Notes under the pieces: generated by a model
Told to the model about the DNA's origin: nothing
What the model saw: only the letters and a program-made list of their open reading frames with translations
The model's database searches: none
Made by a program: the position numbers and the translations under genes
In this document: positions 16,422-24,531 of the stretch, piece after piece
Layout: the number at the start of each line of letters is the position of its first letter
Position numbering within the stretch: the stretch's first letter is position 1
Assembly: GCF_013694105.1 (NCBI RefSeq)
Contig: NZ_JACEFG010000003.1
Location: forward strand, 248,001 to 312,000
DNA from: Halobacillus locisalis
Lineage (GTDB): Bacteria > Bacillota > Bacilli > Bacillales > Halobacillaceae
Length of the DNA: 64,000 bases
Direction: 5' to 3'

Positions 16422-17283
16422 TTATGAGAAAAGGATAAGAGAGCGGTATCCCGCTTTATCCATACATCAAATCGAAATGAATGAGATCGGTCAGAATAAT
16501 GATGTCATCATCGTGAACGATACGTTCGTTTTCAGGTTTCCGAAATACGTCGAAGGGATCAGGAAATTAGAAAAAGAAACGAAAGTGCTGGATCATATTA
16601 AAGGGAAAGTCAGCCTGCCTATTCCTTATCCTGAGTACCGCTCATTTGGATCTTGTGAAGTGGGAGAAGTGTTCACGGGCTATCCACTTATTCAAGGCCA
16701 GCCCTTATGGTCACATGATATGAAAGATATTGAGGATGAAAGTCACGTAGAACGACTTGCCTCCGAGTTGGTTCAATTCTTGTCTGAGTTGCATGCTCAA
16801 CCTGTAGATGAGTTGGAGATTGAAAAGCAGAGTGCTCAAGATATACGTCAATCGATCGTAGAGTTATACGCGAACTTCAAAGAGAAGCTTTACCCCTATA
16901 TGAATGAGAGTTCGAAGTCGGAGGTCTCTCAAAACTTCGAAGCCTTCTTATCGAATGACGACCTTCTAGATTTCAAAACCGTCCTCATTCATGGAGATTT
17001 TGGGGCATCCAATATTTTGTGGGATTCAAGTCGCGTGAGCATATCTGGAGTGATCGACTTTGGAGAAACAGAGGTTGGCGATCCAGCCTATGATTTTGCC
17101 GGGTTAGCCGCAAGTTATGGTGAGGCCTTCGTCAAAAGGTGCCTCCGTTTATATCCGGAGGGTCAGAACATCCTGGAGAGAATAAACTTCTATAAAAGTA
17201 CATTCGCCTTACAAGAGGCTCTGCATGGAATCGAGAATGATGACCAAGGTGCGTTTGAGAGTGGAATCAGGGGATACCGGTAG
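16411..17283 (+). CDS. aminoglycoside phosphotransferase-family kinase, APH(2'')-like
   Basis: 290 residues. AGGAGG at 16398-16403 places the start at the ATG at 16411 rather than 6 bp earlier. The APH catalytic loop HGDFGASNILWD (about residue 194) and the metal-binding IDFGETEVGDPAYDFA are complete, and the N-lobe holds VFRFPKY with the ATP Lys region. Such kinases phosphorylate aminoglycosides or other small alcohols. Substrate cannot be told from sequence. Confidence 0.85.
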   Translation: MKIDYEKRIRERYPALSIHQIEMNEIGQNNDVIIVNDTFVFRFPKYVEGIRKLEKETKVLDHIKGKVSLPIPYPEYRSFGSCEVGEVFTGYPLIQGQPLWSHDMKDIEDESHVERLASELVQFLSELHAQPVDELEIEKQSAQDIRQSIVELYANFKEKLYPYMNESSKSEVSQNFEAFLSNDDLLDFKTVLIHGDFGASNILWDSSRVSISGVIDFGETEVGDPAYDFAGLAASYGEAFVKRCLRLYPEGQNILERINFYKSTFALQEALHGIENDDQGAFESGIRGYR

Positions 17284-17341
17284 TTCCCGAAAATGAATGT
17301 ACAAACAACATTATCCAAAAAAAGGGATAGGAGGGGTGAAT

Positions 17342-17797
17342 GTGAGATGGTATATAACCGTTTTCAGTACCCTTATTTTCCTCATGGCCGCCTGTTCTAA
17401 TGGCAGCCATGAAGTAAAAGCGAGTGAGGTTACGTGGGGAACACTAAAAATACACAATGATGGGATGCTAGTAAAAGATATAGACCTACTGGAAAACAAG
17501 GAGGTATTGACGGCAGTCATCGATATCTATAACGATGCTGATATTCAGTCAGTTGAAGAAAATGATCAAGCGCATGTGAGTATCGATCCTATTTCAACGG
17601 ACGAATCACTACTTGAGAAACATTCCGCTTCCCATTTTTCTATTGATGTTGAATCTACTGGAAACCATTACTATATTGGTTATAAAGGGCATGACATTTT
17701 TAAGGTGATTGCTAGTGGTGATGAATTTAAAGAGCTGCCATCTGAATATTTCATCGAGAGCAGAGCATTGAAAGAAATCATTATAGATAATGGGTGA
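17342..17797 (+). CDS. putative lipoprotein
   Basis: 151 residues from a GTG after GGAGGGGTGAAT. Signal peptide MRWYITVFSTLIFLMAAC has lipobox MAAC, so Cys18 is lipidated. The mature protein is acidic with mostly beta-type sequence and no recognised domain. Ends before a strong terminator. Confidence 0.7.
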   Translation: MRWYITVFSTLIFLMAACSNGSHEVKASEVTWGTLKIHNDGMLVKDIDLLENKEVLTAVIDIYNDADIQSVEENDQAHVSIDPISTDESLLEKHSASHFSIDVESTGNHYYIGYKGHDIFKVIASGDEFKELPSEYFIESRALKEIIIDNG

Positions 17798-17828
17798 CGC
17801 TTTCTATATATTTCTTGAATAAGACTCG

Positions 17829-17856
17829 AAGCCAGCATCTGATGCTGGCTTTTTAT
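17829..17856 (+). terminator. rho-independent terminator
   Basis: AAGCCAGCAT and ATGCTGGCTT perfect arms with a 3-nt loop, followed by TTTT. Confidence 0.85.
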
Positions 17857-17867
17857 AGTGTTCACCA

Positions 17868-18077
17868 TCAAGTCTTCGAGCAAATTTGCATAAAGAAAAA
17901 GCGGAAATTATTCCGCTTTTTCAACCGACCATTTTTTTGTGGTAAAGATGTATGTTGATTAATTTTATTCTTTAATCCGACTGCTTCTTCGTAGTCATCG
18001 AAGTATTTCGTGACAGACGAACTTGATTTCTTTAATGATTGTCTTTTGTCATCTACATATCTAATAAGCATGTACAT
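17868..18077 (-). CDS. small hypothetical protein
   Basis: 69 residues on the minus strand from the ATG at 18077, preceded by AAGGAGAG at 7 bp. Basic, Ser/Lys-rich (RQSLKKSSSSVTKYFDDYEEA). A stem-loop with an A/T-rich stem (AAAAAGCGGAA and TTCCGCTTTTT, 17895-17921) falls inside the last 20 codons, so the original stop was probably earlier and the tail may be a frameshift extension. An extended -10 promoter lies at 18111-18119. Confidence 0.5.
   Translation of the reverse strand: MYMLIRYVDDKRQSLKKSSSSVTKYFDDYEEAVGLKNKINQHTSLPQKNGRLKKRNNFRFFFMQICSKT
17895..17921. terminator. bidirectional terminator-like stem-loop inside the minus-strand gene end
   Basis: AAAAAGCGGAA and TTCCGCTTTTT, perfect 11-bp arms with a short loop; A and T tracts within the arms would allow termination on either strand. 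Confidence 0.65.
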
Positions 18078-18110
18078 GTCCTCTCTCCTTCTCAAGAAAA
18101 AGTTAAGGTC

Positions 18111-18119
18111 ATTATACCA
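18111..18119 (-). promoter_or_regulatory. extended -10 promoter of the minus-strand gene
   Basis: On the minus strand the sequence reads TGGTATAAT, a consensus extended -10 (TGnTATAAT), about 35 bp before the ATG at 18077. No good -35 is visible, as is usual for this promoter type. Confidence 0.6.
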
Positions 18120-18170
18120 CTCAGATTGATTTTGGATTTTACACTTATATGAAAAAATGAATACTTTATT

Positions 18171-18200
18171 GTTACGAACATTATGCATAATGTTCGTAAC
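18171..18200. repeat. perfect 30-bp palindrome
   Basis: GTTACGAACATTATG is followed at once by its exact reverse complement. No T tract follows on either strand, so an operator or a binding site is more likely than a terminator. It lies upstream of the minus-strand gene at 17868 and about 150 bp before the mer promoter; 18201-18349 holds nothing else I can support. Confidence 0.85.
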
Positions 18201-18349
18201 AAATCCTGCTTGTAATTCTTTAGAATCGGGCTTCGTATAGTATGGTTATGTTTCGAGATAATACAATCGTTAATAAGTAAAGGTAGTGAATTTTTCGTCA
18301 AAGCAACATGCTTTATTGAGACTGATAATTGAAAAAAATCGACTAACAC

Positions 18350-18380
18350 TTGACCCTGTACTATGGTACAGGGTTTATAT
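18350..18380 (+). promoter_or_regulatory. mer promoter with MerR operator
   Basis: A -35 TTGACC (18350-18355) and -10 TTATAT (18375-18380) are separated by 19 bp, the over-long spacer typical of MerR-activated promoters. The spacer region holds the dyad ACCCTGTAC-TATG-GTACAGGGT (18353-18374), close to known mer operators. MerR bound to Hg(II) would untwist the spacer and switch on the operon. Confidence 0.88.
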
Positions 18381-18400
18381 TATATCTAGAGGTGATTGCT

Positions 18401-18805
18401 TTGGAATATAAAATTAGCGAGTTAGCTGGAATTTGTAATGTGAATAAAGAAACCATCCGTTACTATGAACGGAAATCATTAATACCAAAACCATATCGAA
18501 ACAATTCCGGTTACCGTATTTATGGTGATTCCACAGTGAAACGTGTAAGTTTCATTAAAAAAATGCAGGATTTGGGGTTTTCACTAAGTGAAATATACAA
18601 ACTGCTCGGGATAGTCGATAAAGACTCTGACCGTTGTCAGGATATGTATCAATTCGTTTCAGAAAAGCAGATGGATGTAGAGAAGAAAATCAATGATTTA
18701 AAACACATACAAAAGGTCTTAAGTAATTTAAAGGATTGTTGCCCGAATGAAAGAGACTTGTATGCTTGTCCAATTATAGAGAATGTTCTTGATGATAGTG
18801 GTTAA
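18401..18805 (+). CDS. merR: MerR mercury-responsive regulator
   Basis: 134 residues from a TTG after AGAGGTGATTGC. The helix-turn-helix is NVNKETIRYYERKSLIP, followed by the wing NSGYRIYGDSTVKRV and the MerR signature FIKKMQDLGFSLSEIYKLLG. The three Hg-binding cysteines of the Gram-positive MerR are conserved in SDRCQDMY, LKDCCPNERD and YACPIIE. It represses and activates its own operon from the 18350 promoter, here in the same direction as merF and merA. Confidence 0.92.
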   Translation: MEYKISELAGICNVNKETIRYYERKSLIPKPYRNNSGYRIYGDSTVKRVSFIKKMQDLGFSLSEIYKLLGIVDKDSDRCQDMYQFVSEKQMDVEKKINDLKHIQKVLSNLKDCCPNERDLYACPIIENVLDDSG

Positions 18806-18820
18806 AGGGAGGGAAGTAAG

Positions 18821-19048
18821 ATGAGAAGGAATAAGTGGTTTGTTGGAAGTGTAGTTGGATTCATCATCACTCTCCTTTGCTGTGCAACTCCTTTGTTAGT
18901 GATCATGTTAGGGGTGTTGGGGCTTGGAGCATGGACTGGGTACTTGGATTACGTTCTGTTCCCAATGTTGATTATATTTTTAATCCTTGCAGTAGTGACC
19001 TATAAAAAAAGATGTCAAACATCAACCGATAAGGACTGCTGCTCTTAA
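18821..19048 (+). CDS. merF: MerF-like mercuric ion transporter
   Basis: 75 residues, two membrane helices. The first helix carries the vicinal Cys pair in LLCCATPLLVIMLGVLGLG, the mark of the Mer superfamily transporters; the C-terminus ends with KDCCS, a second Cys pair on the cytoplasmic side. It would pass Hg(II) inward to MerA. AAAGGGAGGG precedes the ATG, 15 bp after merR. The short two-helix form points to MerF rather than MerT or MerC. Confidence 0.82.
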   Translation: MRRNKWFVGSVVGFIITLLCCATPLLVIMLGVLGLGAWTGYLDYVLFPMLIIFLILAVVTYKKRCQTSTDKDCCS

Positions 19049-19063
19049 TAGATAAAGGAGGAT

Positions 19064-20710
19064 ATGATGAAGAAATTTCTAATTGAAATCAAAGGAATGA
19101 CATGTGGAAGCTGTGAAGATCATGTACGAGATAAGCTTCAAGAAAAAGGGGCAGAAAATATTCAGGTAGACCATCAAGAAGGAAAGGCTGAATTCCATTT
19201 ACTTGATGAAAGACAGAAAGAGATTATACGTGAAGAGCTGCGAAAGACACCTTATGAACCAGGGGAAATAATTTCTATGTCCCCAGGCGATGAAAGAAGA
19301 CCAGCGAATACAACCTACGATTACGACTTTTTAATTATAGGTTCAGGTGGGGCAGCCTTTTCAGCAGCTATCCAAGCATCTGAAAATGGACTTCGAGTAG
19401 CCATGGTAGAAAAAGGGGACGTCGGAGGCACCTGTGTGAATATCGGATGTGTGCCTTCTAAAACCCTACTTCAAGCTGGATATATTCAATTCCAATCCGG
19501 TCATCACCCTTTCAGTGGTTTGATGACATCGGCTAAACAACCGGATATGGCTGAGCTACAAAACCAAAAAGAGAAGTTGGTTCAACAATTGCGTAAAGAG
19601 AAGTATGAAGACCTCATTGAAGAATACGGATTCGACCTTATTCAAGGAGAAGCTCACTTCCTTGATGCACACACCATTTCTGTACAAGGGAAAGAACTCA
19701 CAGCTGCATCCTTTTTAATTGCAACAGGGGCATCCCCTTATATTCCGGATATTCCTGGGTTGAAGGATACATCTTATCTGACAAGTACGTCTGCGTTAGA
19801 GTTGAAAGAAGTTCCTAACCATCTTGTTATTATAGGTTCCGGATATACTGCTTTGGAAATAGGACAAATGTATCGACATCTAGGTGCTGAGGTTACACTT
19901 ATGCAACGAAGTTCTAGACTCTTGAAACAATATGATCCCGAGATCTCTGAAACCGTTGAAGGTATGTTAAAAGAAGAGGGCATTACTCTAATGAAAGAGG
20001 TCAATTATAAAAAAGTTGAAGAAAAGAACGGAAAAAAATACATTCACCTGGAAGTGGAAGGAAACAAAAAGACTATAGAAGGTGATCAGCTGCTTGTGGC
20101 TACGGGACGAAAGCCCAATACAGAAAAACTTCAAGGAGAAAACATTGATTTAGCGTTGGGGGAAGATGGGGAAGTTCTTATAAATGATTATCTGGAGACA
20201 AATATTTCTCACATCTATGCAGCTGGGGACGTGACTCTAAGTCCTCAATTCGTGTATGTAGCAGCTCACCAAGGGGGCATCGTAGGACAAAACGTATCTA
20301 AACCATCTAAAAAGAAACAAAGGTTGGAACATGTACCCGCGGTGACGTTTACAACACCTTCAATCGCTTCTATTGGGTGGACAGAAAGCCAAGCCAACCA
20401 AGCAGGTTATGATGTGAAAACGTCCGTTCTTCCATTAGGATCGGTGCCAAGAGCATTAGTGAATCATCATGATCAAGGTGTTTTCAAACTGATCATGGAC
20501 GCTAAGAGCAATCAGCTTATAGGTGCTCATGTGGTGGCTGAAAATGCTGGCGATGTCATTTATGCAGCTACGTTAGCTGTAAAATTCAAATTAACAGCTG
20601 ATGACCTTCAAGAGACCATGGCTCCCTACCTAACGATGGCAGAAGGTTTAAAGCTAGCCAGTTTGACGTTTGATAAAGATGTCTCTAAATTATCTTGTTG
20701 TGCTGGTTAG
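19064..20710 (+). CDS. merA: mercuric reductase with N-terminal heavy-metal domain
   Basis: 548 residues, the usual one-HMA length. Residues 5-70 are an HMA domain with GMTCGSC. The flavoprotein part has the FAD motif [17 protein letters not shown], the redox disulfide [15 protein letters not shown] (about residue 121), a second dinucleotide fold [16 protein letters not shown] and YAAGDVT. The C-terminus KLSCCAG holds the Cys pair that hands Hg(II) to the active site of the partner subunit. It reduces Hg(II) to volatile Hg(0) with NADPH in the cytoplasm. AAGGAGG precedes the start; either of two adjacent ATGs may be used. A strong terminator follows. Confidence 0.95.
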   Translation: MMKKFLIEIKGMTCGSCEDHVRDKLQEKGAENIQVDHQEGKAEFHLLDERQKEIIREELRKTPYEPGEIISMSPGDERRPANTTYDYDFLIIGSGGAAFSAAIQASENGLRVAMVEKGDVGGTCVNIGCVPSKTLLQAGYIQFQSGHHPFSGLMTSAKQPDMAELQNQKEKLVQQLRKEKYEDLIEEYGFDLIQGEAHFLDAHTISVQGKELTAASFLIATGASPYIPDIPGLKDTSYLTSTSALELKEVPNHLVIIGSGYTALEIGQMYRHLGAEVTLMQRSSRLLKQYDPEISETVEGMLKEEGITLMKEVNYKKVEEKNGKKYIHLEVEGNKKTIEGDQLLVATGRKPNTEKLQGENIDLALGEDGEVLINDYLETNISHIYAAGDVTLSPQFVYVAAHQGGIVGQNVSKPSKKKQRLEHVPAVTFTTPSIASIGWTESQANQAGYDVKTSVLPLGSVPRALVNHHDQGVFKLIMDAKSNQLIGAHVVAENAGDVIYAATLAVKFKLTADDLQETMAPYLTMAEGLKLASLTFDKDVSKLSCCAG

Positions 20711-20716
20711 ATTTAC

Positions 20717-20746
20717 GTTCACCGTAACTCACGGTGAACTTTTTTT
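20717..20746 (+). terminator. rho-independent terminator after merA
   Basis: GTTCACCGT and ACGGTGAAC perfect arms with a 5-nt loop, followed by TTTTTTT. Confidence 0.88.
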
Positions 20747-20827
20747 AACCATGGATAAGGTACATGGTTTGTTAGTTTACTAACTAAAATAACGTAATTA
20801 GAAATAGTGTTATTAGGAGGAATGTTA

Positions 20828-20938
20828 ATGACCAACAAATAGGATCTGGTTGTCATTGGGACAGGTTCAGGAGGATCAATCACAGCAGGAAAGTGTAATA
20901 AGGCGGGATGGCGTGTGGCAATGATATACGATCGGTAA
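20828..20938 (+). pseudogene. N-terminal remnant of an FAD/NAD(P)-dependent oxidoreductase
   Basis: After TAGGAGGAATGTTA the frame reads MTNK-stop-DLVVIGTGSGGSITAGKC, then NKAGWRVAMIYDR and a stop. GTGSGG is the FAD-binding turn of the glutathione reductase/dihydrolipoamide dehydrogenase family. TAG at 20840 and TAA at 20936 break it, and nothing of the rest of the enzyme follows. The stretch 20939-21212 holds no gene I can support. Confidence 0.7.
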
Positions 20939-21212
20939 GACTTGATTCATGCAGATTCTGTTGCCCAAGGTCGCGTGTGGCCTTACTTCAAAGTGGAAAA
21001 CTCAGAATTTCTGCATTGGCAACTCGATCTAGAAGTATTGAGTTACATACAATATTTTGAAATAATTTACATAACGGGGATGAGGATATTATTTTGACTT
21101 TAAGTGTCCCATAAACGGGGACGATAGCTGCAAAGTGGCTGTAGCTTGAGTTATCCAATGAACAGTTAAACGAACTAATGTCACTAAATTATATAGTGGG
21201 AGGTATGGGGAT

Positions 21213-21425
21213 ATGGTCAAGACTATGATAAAAGGTACTATTAGTATAACGGTGGGAACGATCATATTTTTTGGCTTGTTTTTTATAAATGATACTAAAG
21301 ACATTTTTGACTTGGCGATATGGGGAGTGGTCTCTTGTGTTTTAGGATATATATTTCTTTCTTCCTTTATAATGTCTGATAAAGAAACCAAGGATTTTGA
21401 AAAGAAGATAGATGACACTATTTAA
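21213..21425 (+). CDS. small membrane protein, two helices
   Basis: 70 residues from an ATG after GTGGGAGGTATGGGGAT. Helices at about 7-25 and 33-52 with a charged cytoplasmic tail (SDKETKDFEKKIDDT). A longer frame on the other strand across this region has no ribosome site. Function unknown. Confidence 0.55.
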   Translation: MVKTMIKGTISITVGTIIFFGLFFINDTKDIFDLAIWGVVSCVLGYIFLSSFIMSDKETKDFEKKIDDTI

Positions 21426-21559
21426 TTTATCAAAATATAATACCTTACTCCAATCTCGGAGGCGATTATTAAATAATGGATGATCGCTTTTTGCTGATGG
21501 GGCTGTTTAATTGAACAAGATAGTGTGAATTTCTATGTAATCAGAGAGTGGTGTTCATC

Positions 21560-22024
21560 GTGTTTATTAGAAGGTTTAACATAACAGATACAAAACAAAT
21601 TATAAACTTATTCAGGGAAACTATTCTTACAGTTAATCTCGGTGACTACTCTGAAAAACAAGTTGAAAATTGGGCAAACAGTATAATGGATGAGGAAATC
21701 TGGGTAAAACGTCTTGAAGAAAGCTTTACTTATGTTGCTGTTATTGACAAACAAATTGTTGGATTCGGGAATGTAAATAAAATAGGGGAAGTTGACTTGC
21801 TCTATATTCATAAAGATTATCAAAGACAAGGGATTGCCTCTAAACTATTAACTCAAATCGAAAAGCATGCTAAATCTATTTGTATGACAGAGGTGTTTAC
21901 TGAAGCAAGTATAACAGCAAGACCATTTTTCGAGTTACAAGGTTATCAATTATTAGCAAAACAAACCAAGAATGTGAAGGGTACTGATTTTGTCAACTTC
22001 GTAATGAAGAAAAAACTAAAATGA
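21560..22024 (+). CDS. GNAT-family N-acetyltransferase
   Basis: 154 residues from the GTG at 21560 (MFIRRFNITD), with in-frame GTGs 9-12 bp earlier as alternatives. The acetyl-CoA motif A is YIHKDYQRQGIASKLLTQIEKHA, preceded by the beta-strand VGFGNVNKIGEVDLL, and ends with TARPFFELQGYQLL, typical of the YafP/small GNAT group. AT-rich codon use compared with neighbours. Confidence 0.8.
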   Translation: MFIRRFNITDTKQIINLFRETILTVNLGDYSEKQVENWANSIMDEEIWVKRLEESFTYVAVIDKQIVGFGNVNKIGEVDLLYIHKDYQRQGIASKLLTQIEKHAKSICMTEVFTEASITARPFFELQGYQLLAKQTKNVKGTDFVNFVMKKKLK

Positions 22025-22227
22025 ATGGTGGGCTGTTATTCATTAAAAATACCCGCCTTAAAAAGGGGGACTTAGAAATCCATTACATAACGAACTTTTA
22101 TATATACACTATAATTGCCGGTATTATAATATCCACAATGGCTTTTCTTGTAATCAAAGATTTAGTTAGAAATAAGTCCTTCGGCTCCCGATTTATAACC
22201 TCAGCCATATTTGTTAAACCAATTTAA
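22021..22227 (+). CDS. possible small membrane protein
   Basis: 68 residues whose ATG overlaps the preceding stop (ATGA). One clear helix at about 28-45 (IYTIIAGIIISTMAFLVI). No recognised family and no separate ribosome site; may be a translated tail or a relic. Confidence 0.3.
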   Translation: MNGGLLFIKNTRLKKGDLEIHYITNFYIYTIIAGIIISTMAFLVIKDLVRNKSFGSRFITSAIFVKPI

Positions 22228-22297
22228 CTGACGGAGCAGTAAACTTTAATAAGTAAAATGGGTTATCATTCAAATAACAATATGTGGGGGTGTAGTA

Positions 22298-22582
22298 ATG
22301 TGGGTAATATTTGGGGTTATTGCCATAGTAGTAACGGTTATAAATCTTTTTTTGTATGCAGCAGGAAAGGATTATAAGCTGGCTATGGCAGTGGCATTAT
22401 CATTTACAGCATTAACAAATAGTGCAAATTACAGTAATCTAACTCGGTGGGTGAAAGTGGAAGATTGGGCGGCTATAATGGATGTTGTACCAGGTATGGC
22501 AAAGGCATTTTGGTTTTTGACAATTGTTTCTATCTTGTTAAATATATCACCTATATTCTTAGAACGAATACATAAGAAATGA
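22298..22582 (+). CDS. small membrane protein of the MW-I-FG-IAI type, three helices
   Basis: 94 residues from an ATG after TGTGGGGGTG. Hydrophobic segments at about 1-20, 27-42 and 66-88; the loop contains RWVKVEDWAAIMDVVP. I recall similar uncharacterised proteins in Bacillus. The 20-residue frame at 37202 shares the N-terminus MW(I/V)(L/I)FG(I/V)(L/I)AI, so a second, truncated copy exists in the window. Confidence 0.6.
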   Translation: MWVIFGVIAIVVTVINLFLYAAGKDYKLAMAVALSFTALTNSANYSNLTRWVKVEDWAAIMDVVPGMAKAFWFLTIVSILLNISPIFLERIHKK

Positions 22583-22720
22583 TGATTAAATATCACATCA
22601 TGTATTTCATATTCAACTATCGTGTAAGTTTTTATCTATAACTAAAGGGGTTTAAAGTAGAACCGTGAGAGATATTTCAAATTCAAGTCTTCCATAAACT
22701 GGTGCGATTGTTCAATAAGG

Positions 22721-22927
22721 ATGATTGTTGCTGGAGGACTAGTTTAAGCTGTTATTACAGTATCGAGTTATCTTGAAGATGAATCTACAAGATGCACTTT
22801 AGCTATTGCTTATTTGGCCATCTGATTCACTCAACAGCTGGTAGCCCCGCTTGCCTTCATCATTCTACCCATCTTCTCTAAAGTCGGATTCAGCACACTC
22901 GATCAATACAGCCTAAGACGCTTGTAG
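22721..22927 (+). pseudogene. remnant of a membrane protein with two in-frame stops
   Basis: One frame reads MIVAGGLV-stop(22745)-AVITVSSYLEDESTRC ... LAIAYLAI-stop(22823)-FTQQLVAPLAFIILPIFSKV ... DQYSLRRL-stop. The hydrophobic, helix-like content on both sides of each stop shows a decayed gene. I could not name the family. This fills most of the 22583-22996 interval. Confidence 0.5.
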
Positions 22928-22950
22928 GGGGACAAATAACCTGTCCCCCT
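22926..22950. repeat. inverted repeat upstream of the mnx operon
   Basis: AGGGGGACA and TGTCCCCCT, perfect 9-bp arms with a 7-nt loop and no T tract. It lies 46 bp before the first mnx gene and could be an operator or a decayed terminator of the remnant before it. A loose sigma-K-like -10 (CATACATAT, 22972-22980) follows it. Confidence 0.6.
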
Positions 22951-22996
22951 AACATGCATATCTTGCTCGTGCATACATATGAGAAGAGGTGGTGTT

Positions 22997-23407
22997 GTGG
23001 GGGTGAAGGTTCTACTTTTGTGTAATGGTCTGCTTTTTCTCGGGTTGTATGTGTATGTGTTTCGCGTTCGATATCTGCTTGGCTTTCAGCTGGCGATGAA
23101 TGTGACGACGGTTGCGAGTGGTTCTGTCGGGTTGTTGTATGGTGTATTGTTGATCAGCTTGTACCCATTTCAATTTATTGGTATTACGATCGCCACTGCT
23201 CTCATAAGTATGGGTGTTGGAGCTGCTTTTGGAGCCTTGTTCGATTATCAAACGCTTCTTAAAGGCATGGTGCAGGGCTTCATGATCGGCGTCATGGCTC
23301 CGATGCTGGGGGCATTGGCTACGGGGATGGATCTGTTCATCTGGTTTTTGCAGGTGGTTGTTCTGATACTCATGGGATTGGTCTTTTTCAAGTTGAAAAG
23401 AGCGTAG
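22997..23407 (+). CDS. mnxA: MnxA-like membrane protein
   Basis: About 136 residues, five hydrophobic segments. Assigned by position and size: first of a seven-gene set whose last gene encodes an MnxG-size multicopper oxidase, as in the mnxABCDEFG operon of marine Bacillus sp. SG-1. The GTG at 22997 is chosen because AGAGGTGG lies 6 bp upstream; an ATG at 22979 and a GTG at 23003 are alternatives. The role in manganese oxidation is unknown even in SG-1. It could sit in the forespore or mother-cell membrane. Confidence 0.7.
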   Translation: MGVKVLLLCNGLLFLGLYVYVFRVRYLLGFQLAMNVTTVASGSVGLLYGVLLISLYPFQFIGITIATALISMGVGAAFGALFDYQTLLKGMVQGFMIGVMAPMLGALATGMDLFIWFLQVVVLILMGLVFFKLKRA

Positions 23408-23420
23408 GAGGGATGCTCAT

Positions 23421-23873
23421 GTGATCATCGCTTTTCTAATATGGCATATTGTCATCATGCTTGTGCTTTATATCATCCTCAACAAGAAAAAGTCTCTATT
23501 CGACGATCGTTTTGCAAACACAGTAGCTATCGTTGCATCATTCACTTTCTCTTTTCAACTCACTCTTCTTCTCGTGCTTCTATACTCTCGCCCATTCGTC
23601 GTCGTGCTGATGGGTTCTTGGTTGGTCGCCACCATCGTAGCCTATGGTTTCGGGTCATTCGTTCGATCCGACCATATTATTCATTCGCAGTTTCTTACCC
23701 TTCAAGGTGTGATTTCAGGCGCCATGCTTGGAGCGGTGCTGAAGAACCCGGCTCTATGTCAGCTTCCCTTATCGTCCAATACGTGGTTCATTTCAATAGA
23801 TGGATTAGCTGGGTTTATGGCACTGACGGTCACCTTGTTTTATTTGCTGTTGCTATATGCTTTTTCCGTGTGA
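23421..23873 (+). CDS. mnxB: MnxB-like membrane protein
   Basis: 150 residues from a GTG after GTAGGAGGGATGCTCAT. About four membrane helices with short loops; the last loop holds LCQLPLSSNTWF. It follows the preceding gene by 13 bp and precedes the Sco-like gene by 12 bp. Identified as MnxB by operon order only; no family motif is recognised. Confidence 0.68.
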   Translation: MIIAFLIWHIVIMLVLYIILNKKKSLFDDRFANTVAIVASFTFSFQLTLLLVLLYSRPFVVVLMGSWLVATIVAYGFGSFVRSDHIIHSQFLTLQGVISGAMLGAVLKNPALCQLPLSSNTWFISIDGLAGFMALTVTLFYLLLLYAFSV

Positions 23874-23885
23874 GGAGGCGATCGA

Positions 23886-24455
23886 TTGTACCGCTGGGTG
23901 ATTCTTGGAATGGTCATCCTCTTCGGCGTTTTTCTTTTTTTACCAAAAGAGATGGAGTTGCCGAATGAAGGACCGGTTCCGGACATACACTTAACATCGT
24001 TGAATGGTTCTTCACATTCTTTCTATGAGCCCGTCCCGAAAGTTGTCGTCTTTTTCTATGCGGATTGTCCTGATATCTGTCCATTGACAATCTGGGACTT
24101 GAAAAAGTTGCGGAAGGAGCTTGTGAACAGAGGGGTGGAGGACGATCATTATGAAATATTGTTGATCACATTAAACCCTGCCGTCGACACCGTTTCATCA
24201 TTAATAAGCTACCGGGACAAATTCGATGCAAATTTTAAAAATTGGAGGTTCTTAAGAGGGTCTGATCAGGACGTGGAGTCGCTTGCTGAAGCCTTTGGAA
24301 TGGTCTTCAGAAAAGAAGGGAGGGTGGTTTCTCACAGTACCACGCTTTATCTCGTCGATCGGAACGGAAACATACGCTCCAAGCATGCAATGGCCACGTC
24401 GCAAAAGCCGATGGATGTGAGGGAGGTGGCGGATCATATTGAACGGTTGCAATAA
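23886..24455 (+). CDS. mnxC: MnxC: Sco1/SenC-type copper chaperone
   Basis: 189 residues from a TTG after TGAGGAGGCGATCGA. One N-terminal membrane anchor (residues 4-19), then a thioredoxin-fold domain with the copper motif YADCPDICPLTIWD (CxxxC, about residues 56-60) and the third ligand His in VVSHSTTLYLVDRNGN. Sco proteins deliver copper or reduce thiols at copper sites outside the membrane. Here the client is most likely the multicopper oxidase encoded four genes on. MnxC of SG-1 is likewise Sco/thioredoxin-like. Confidence 0.85.
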   Translation: MYRWVILGMVILFGVFLFLPKEMELPNEGPVPDIHLTSLNGSSHSFYEPVPKVVVFFYADCPDICPLTIWDLKKLRKELVNRGVEDDHYEILLITLNPAVDTVSSLISYRDKFDANFKNWRFLRGSDQDVESLAEAFGMVFRKEGRVVSHSTTLYLVDRNGNIRSKHAMATSQKPMDVREVADHIERLQ

Positions 24456-24531
24456 GACCCGCTACACATGAACTACACCAAATGCACAGATTTTCATAGG
24501 TTGCTAGAAGAAGGGATTCGAGGTGAAAGGA

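Noticed and set aside
21089-21418. Minus-strand 109-codon frame
   Set aside because: It opposes the plus-strand gene with a good ribosome site at 21213; no start signal on the minus side.
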